Source of the DNA: Turnera subulata
Lineage: Eukaryota > Streptophyta > Magnoliopsida > Malpighiales > Passifloraceae
Length of the DNA: 64,000 nucleotides
NCBI GenBank assembly: GCA_028386065.3
Contig: JAKUCV010003650.1
Location: 300,953-364,952 of the forward strand
Direction of reading: 5' to 3'
Below the pieces are notes generated by a model. The model was not told where the DNA came from, searched no databases, and saw only the letters and a list, made by a program, of their open reading frames with translations. Within the stretch, counting starts at the first letter, position 1. Each line of letters starts with the position of its first letter. A program made the position numbers and the translations under genes. This document shows positions 59,501 through 64,000 of this stretch, one piece after another.

Positions 59501-61282
59501 TTAGAACTGTAGCAACTGATCAACTGTAACAATAACAGATAGAACTCTAGCTAGTGCCACGCAGAAAATGTGAAATGGACACTGTCACAAGAGGAGCTAT
59601 GTGGTACAGTACTAGACTGTAGGAAGTAATGTGTTCGAATGAGAAAAACATTCAAATCTTTGAGTTACTGTATGAATAAGTTAATTACTATTGAAAGGCT
59701 ACTGTGCCAGATACACTAGAGCAGACACCTAATATTTTAAGAAGAAAACATGTACTCAGTGAAAAGTTGAAAGTTGAGCGAGAACAAGTATCCATATTTT
59801 CCAAAATTTCACATTGTTTAAGAGAAACATGTGATATCACTTCAAAGTTACACAAATGTACCTTTTGATTCACGAATAAATAACACTCGATTAGATGTGA
59901 GATCTCTTCACCTTCTCACACATTGTAAATACATGCATCATTAAAGCTTTTCGTTCGCATCAAAAAAAAAAAAAAGATGTGAGATCTCTTCAAAATCATG
60001 TCGATGACCTCATTTGTATTTTCTTTCAGAGTTTACAGATAAGAAGTGATAGTCATCCTTCCTTCTAACTATATATGTTTGGGTAAAAGATTTACACTAT
60101 CGTCTGTAAATATGGACGCACACTTAAGACAACAAAAGTATAATACGAAGCTAATGTTAGTGGGCAACACGTTTCCTTCTGAGAAGCTGATAATGTGCAA
60201 TACATATATGCTTGCATTGTGTACAATATATAACAGATTGTTTGAATTTTACCTTTTATTAGAAAAAAAGATTAACTGAATTTTAGTTTTTGAAAACATG
60301 ATGATTAAGCTATTGTTAACATATATTGTGAAATTATATTACTTGTTACATTATCTGTCCATCTAATAGTATAATTTAAGCCCAAAACTTGTAATACACT
60401 TTCATATATTCTTATAAAAATATATACTTTTTTATGCTATTATAATATATATATATATATATAAAAGAAAAAGAAATGAATTATAACAATGCATTGTAAA
60501 CTCCCAAAGCCTGTGCTCAACCAGTTAAAACATAGACCAGTCTGCTCCTCGATCTTCTAGACAACAAAACGTTAGTTACTTTTTTTTTTTTCTTTTGGTA
60601 AACAAAACAACTTACTTTTTGTTTTTTCTCGAACCCAAACAGATTAAATTACTTTAGTTAGAAAGAAGGGAAATCATAAAATAACGCATAATCCAGCGTT
60701 TTGCTTTCCAAAAGGAAGCCAGTACCGAGTCATGAGTGTTCGTCCTCTACTGCAAGAAACAGGAACCCAGAAATAGGAACACTGCTTAGCATCCCAAAAG
60801 GCCAAGCCTTTTACCACCACTCTCCTCCTCGAAACCTCATTAGTCCAAATCCAAAGAAAAAGAAAGAAAAAAAAATGCAACCAACCAACCAAAAATTCTA
60901 TCCTTATCCGCCAGCTTCCTGAGCTGGTTTCTGCATGAAATTAAAATGAGATTCACGTATGGACTTTCCCATGGTGAACCCACAAATATATTTCTTTCTC
61001 CAACTTATAACCTTATAATCCAAAAAGAAAAGAGGATGTATAAAAGAGTCAAAATTGGGGAATTGATGATACGTTCGCATTGACCGATCGTACGTACCAG
61101 GAATCAGAAGAGTACTCATAGAGCTTCCCTTTGGTGGAGAAGATGATCAAAGCAACCTCAGCATCACAAAGAACAGAGATCTCGTGCGCCTTCTTCAACA
61201 AACCAGTCCTCCTCTTCGAAAACGTGACTTGCCTATTGATCTTGTTCTCAATCCTCTTCAGCTGAACCCTACCTCTTCCCAT
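56515..61282 (-). CDS. FUL: MIKCc MADS-box transcription factor, AP1/FUL group, FRUITFULL-like
   Basis: Eight exons on - : 61282-61098, 58586-58508, 58196-58132, 57731-57632, 57534-57493, 56987-56946, 56863-56745, 56626-56515; 247 residues in one frame. MADS domain 1-60 ([20 protein letters not shown]), intervening and K domains to about 171 ([33 protein letters not shown]), and a C-terminus ending [11 protein letters not shown], the FUL motif (237-242). There is no CaaX end as in euAP1, so FUL or FUL-like is preferred over AP1. Exons of 42 bp for numbers 5 and 6 match the family. It acts in floral transition, meristem and fruit identity as a DNA-binding dimer at CArG boxes. The last intron was placed with acceptor GGCAG|C because only that phase reaches the motif. 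Intron 1 (2.5 kb) is long, as usual. Confidence 0.95.
57098..57145. mobile_element. 20-bp poly(T) insertion with 14-bp target duplication (FUL intron 6)
   Basis: AGTCTGTCTAATAC at 57098-57111 is repeated at 57132-57145. Between them is T13 followed by GTCAGCA. On the FUL sense strand this is a short tail TGCTGAC plus poly(A). It is the same form as 22260-22303. Confidence 0.78.
58012..58079. mobile_element. 50-bp poly(T)-led insertion with 9-bp duplication (FUL intron 3)
   Basis: AGGGTAACT at 58012-58020 and 58071-58079 flank a T run and 42 bases (GGGTACTAATCGTGAGAGCC onwards). Consistent with a truncated SINE-like insertion on the - strand. Confidence 0.6.
58880..59052. mobile_element. PIF/Harbinger (Tourist-type) MITE, 173 bp, in FUL intron 1
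   Basis: Ends GGCTATGTTTGG and CCAAACATGGCC form a terminal inverted repeat with one mismatch. TAA flanks both sides (58877-58879, 59053-59055), the target duplication of this superfamily. It lies about 300 bases upstream of exon 2 on the gene's strand. Confidence 0.85.
59894..59992 (+). mobile_element. 65-bp retroposon fragment with poly(A) and 17-bp duplication (FUL intron 1)
   Basis: GATGTGAGATCTCTTCA occurs at 59894-59910 and 59976-59992. The insert (59911-59975) ends TTCGTTCGCATC followed by a run of A. Long exact TSD plus A tail is the SINE/LINE hallmark; the body is a heavily 5'-truncated copy. Confidence 0.88.
60440..60466. repeat. AT dinucleotide run in FUL intron 1
   Basis: About ten TA units, a likely polymorphic microsatellite. 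Confidence 0.8.
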
Positions 61283-61538
61283 CTTAGAATTACTTAATTA
61301 TAAAACCACCAAACCCTTCTCCTCCTCCCTTGCTTGTTTAATTCTCCTCCTAAACATATGAAGCAAGAAGAGTCAAGTCAACCTAGGAAATTAAGACCAA
61401 GAAATGAAAAGGTTTATATGTACTAGCATTTTTTTTTTCTTTTGCTAACATAACAAAGAAAAGGATGTAAGCAAAGGAAGAGATTGAGGGAGGAGGAGGG
61501 TTACTTACTTTGGTAATGAAATAGAATTTATAATATAT

Positions 61539-61558
61539 AGTAGTAGTAGTAGTAGTAC
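61539..61558. repeat. TAG trinucleotide microsatellite upstream of FUL
   Basis: Six to seven TAG units about 260 bases upstream of the ATG on the gene's strand, probably in the leader or proximal promoter. Confidence 0.8.
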
Positions 61559-61598
61559 TCAGTTGTTTTTGTGAGTTTTTTTTGCTCTCTTTTACACG

Positions 61599-61619
61599 CT
61601 CTCTCTCTCTCTCTCTCTC
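61599..61619 (-). promoter_or_regulatory. GA/CT tract (GAGA-type element) upstream of FUL
   Basis: Ten CT units on + (GA on the gene's strand). Such tracts bind plant BASIC PENTACYSTEINE proteins. It abuts the CArG box at 61619-61628. Function inferred. Confidence 0.6.
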
Positions 61620-61628
61620 CTTATATGG
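61619..61628 (-). promoter_or_regulatory. Perfect CArG box, also TATA-like
   Basis: CCTTATATGG on +, CCATATAAGG on the gene's strand, a perfect CC(A/T)6GG site for MADS-domain dimers, 337 bases upstream of the FUL ATG. It also contains TATAA and could act as TATA box; a further TATA-like ATATATAA is at 61679-61686. Confidence 0.65.
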
Positions 61629-63747
61629 GCGGCACCTGATGGACACAGAGAGAGAGGAGAGTGTGAAAGAGAGGAGAGATATATAAGGAAACATCGAAAA
61701 CAGCTATGCAACAGAGATGACTTACATAGATGTGGTTTTGGAAAACCGGCCTGGTTTCGTCAATTTTGCTGTCGACTTCTCATTGGCTAACGCAGGAACT
61801 GTTCTTGTCCTTTTCTAGAACATCCAAAGGCTTCAACTGTTTCTGCTGTTGTCCGTACAAATCAAAATGTGCACGAGAAGAGGAGTTTTAGTTTCTTTTT
61901 TGTTTAAAGAAATAATTTTAGAATTTTTCTCACTTCCCTTTTTTTTTTTTGGCTTTTAGTTAGAGTCATACCAAAAACAATTATTTTATTTTGGGGTTTT
62001 CCTGCAACTTGAACCTTTGAAAAGGGGTTGGATTTTTTTATTAAAAAAAATACTTTTGCTTTGTGGGTAGTAGTAATTAAAAATGTTATTGTGGACGGCT
62101 GGATGCCATCCAGTCCGTGACGGCGCAGTTCTTTGGTGTTTTGGGGGGTGTTCGTGACGGCGCAATTACGTGGTTAGTAGTTTGGCACCAATTAGAAGGC
62201 GCCCATAGCCCCATACCACTTTAAAGAAAAAAAGACCCACATGTTTTGGAAAACTTACGGTTACTTCCCCCCAGTTCAGTAGCAAATGACGTAATTATAA
62301 ATATGACATAGCAATAAAAAAATAAAACATGTAAATTTTTTTGACTTCATCAGTCTGGAACTCTGGATGCACTTAATTTAACCAAGTTGTATATGCACTC
62401 AATTTTATATTTTTTCTTTTCCTAGTTTCACTAAATATGCAGGTATTTACACTGAGGGATTAAAAGCATTAAGAATAAGATGCAATGGCAAAATTCTCTT
62501 GTGGGCAATCTGGACCGATCGATCTGGCATTAACAATTTTTTTTTGTCATTTCAGTTTGATGCATTAATTTAGGCTAATTCCTTTTCCCATCCAAATTTG
62601 CAACCACAGTACTGTCTCATTTGTTATGTTTGTTGTTGTACTGGTTTCCTTTCGAAATCTTATGCTGAATAAGTCTTTATTCATTTGTACGCGTGATCAC
62701 ATAAGCACCTTGGCCTCAATTATGATTTCCAAGTCATTAAAATCTGTAGAATGCACCAATAGACTTGTAAGATGGGTGAGGTCTTAATTTGATTGAATCG
62801 ATCCAACCTTTTCTACATATCTGTTGGAATCTTATTCTGCACTAAACTTAACGTGCAGTACCGAGGGACGCATGCCTTCTCCAGTCCTTCTTGTGTCCTA
62901 GATATGGTCCTCTTGTTTTCTTTTAAAAGGTCCGTTCAATGCTCATTTTTCCTTTCCGTGATTTGACTACTCATCGTTTTAAACATCAATGAGGTTTAAG
63001 ACACCACCACAATCCCTGCATATTAATATCCAAGCCATAACTGGGTTTCTCAAAAGCCAACTAGGAACCATAAAGAAATAAAAGGACGGAAAATATTAAA
63101 TAAAAAAATTGAATACTACTGCTGGGGATGTGTATCTGACCCGGTTTTCGTTTTCAGTATTTAAACTCTTACAAAAGAAAAAGAAAAAGAAGAACGCAGT
63201 TGTTAAAAAATCTAATAGTTAAATTTTTAATACTTACTTTTAATCACTCATTTAAAATACTTAAAGGTACATGTAGCATAGTTATTATGTCCTAAATTCT
63301 TACCTTTTTTATCAATTAGCGAAATGTCACTGTTCTACCTTTGCCCCTAACCCGTACCTAGATTCGAATCTGCATTCTCTGGATACTAAATATTATCCTG
63401 ATTCGAATCTGCAATATATATCTCGATATTAAATATCAAACACTCATCCACCACACTACATTGGTCCCGATCATTCTTAATTTACATCTCATGTTAGAAT
63501 AAGAGTTTATAGCACAGCACAAGCACACGAGTGGCCAAATACGTTGCAAGTTAGTACTAGTAGTATGAATTAAGATATTTTTTGGTCGAAAACAATTACT
63601 CCCATCTACTAGAAAAGTTACTAAGATCTTCTAGAAATTTGTAATGCATATGCATATATAAATAAATTCGAGCATTCACCAAAAACAAATGAATGCGAGC
63701 GATAGTGGTCAAGAATATCTATTCTTATCATCCGATCGTGGTCCTAA
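61629..63747. other. Upstream region of the FUL-like gene
   Basis: Putative distal promoter. AT-rich with no open frame of note; I recognise no gene. A near repeat of GATTCGAATCTGCA at about 63362-63375 and 63400-63413 is visible. Confidence 0.5.
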
Positions 63748-63802
63748 GGGTGCGTTTGGTACGTGGTACAGACTGGGACGGGACGGGACAAAAAAGGTTG
63801 TC
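63748..63802. mobile_element. Left end of a PIF/Harbinger-type element, interrupted by an LTR
   Basis: TAA (63745-63747) precedes GGGTGCGTTTGGTACG, a terminal sequence typical of this group. The element is cut at 63803 by a TGTAACGACCC start; the rest lies outside the window. Confidence 0.5.
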
Positions 63803-64000
63803 TGTAACGACCCGGGTAAAATTTTTGAGATTTTACCGAGTCGTTTTAACTCTTACGACGGTAAATAAAATTTTATCGTTGTAATTCGAGAATTCTACCG
63901 CACCGAATTTTCCGAAGTTATCGGGAGTAACCGAACTTCGTTTCGAACGCCGAGGATATACGATGTTTCGGAGAATCCTCGTTAACCGAGCCTCGGAATT
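63803..64000. mobile_element. Start of an LTR (TGTAACGACCCGGG type), cut by the window end
   Basis: TGTAACGACCCGGG resembles the TGTAACGCCCCGAA start of the solo LTR at 31585. The following GTAAAATTTTTGAG and TCGTTTTAAC words carry no coding. The right end and TSD are not in the window. Confidence 0.55.

Noticed and set aside
60576..60620. Possible fifth retroposon stub (TTACTTTTT repeated around a T tract)
   Set aside because: The repeated word is mostly T; too little unique sequence to call a target duplication.

Overview
This is nuclear DNA of a flowering plant, very probably a eudicot. Genes have many short exons with GT-AG introns in AT-rich introns and spacers, and plant-specific families are present (galacturonosyltransferase GAUT, ER-type adenylate carrier, AP1/FUL MADS-box). 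Between 29 and 56 kb lies a nested block of plant retrotransposons. I cannot name the species.

Left gene-rich part (1-28.4 kb). The + strand opens inside an HRQ1-type DNA repair helicase (21 exons in the window, 5' end outside) and continues with a four-exon plant L-asparaginase / isoaspartyl peptidase. From memory, the same pair is adjacent in Arabidopsis (At5g08110/At5g08100). A 438-bp hAT-type miniature element (11.1-11.5 kb) precedes a C-terminal J-domain protein that carries SUMO-interaction-like motifs and a 45-bp coding minisatellite. On the - strand follows a two-exon GAUT11-like GT8 glycosyltransferase. Next come an ER-ANT1-like adenylate carrier (+) and a three-exon USP-fold protein (-), again a pair I recall as neighbours in Arabidopsis (At5g17400/At5g17390).

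Transposon block (29.1-55.9 kb). A decayed - strand Ty1/copia element spans 29615-49945, with 205-bp LTRs and a GAGGT target duplication. It has been split by a 3.37-kb solo LTR (31585-34951, TSD TTGAT) and by an Athila-type Ty3/gypsy element (36177-46928). The Athila copy is followed by an extra 359 bp of its own internal DNA and then a LINE endonuclease fragment. To the right is a 5'-truncated LINE (about 1 kb of its own, 17-bp TSD) that holds a 4.3-kb Tork-like copia (50625-54956) and a 587-bp hAT element (55068-55654). A single N at 46310 is flanked by an exact 39-bp duplication and looks like an assembly join.

Right part (56.5-64 kb). A complete eight-exon FRUITFULL/AP1-like MADS-box gene lies on the - strand. 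A perfect CArG box abuts a GA tract upstream of its ATG, and its introns contain a PIF/Harbinger-type MITE and three very short retroposon stubs. The window ends in the first bases of another TGTAACGACCC-type LTR sitting inside a probable PIF/Harbinger-type end.

The host genes do not form a pathway: they are a DNA-repair helicase, asparagine catabolism, a co-chaperone, pectin synthesis, ER ATP supply, a stress-type nucleotide-binding protein and a floral/fruit transcription factor. No unprecedented multi-gene system is visible. The most unusual signals are a stem-loop with compensatory changes around the LTR/polypurine junction of two related copia ends, the family of tiny long-TSD insertions, and the LTR-internal-LTR-internal Athila arrangement.
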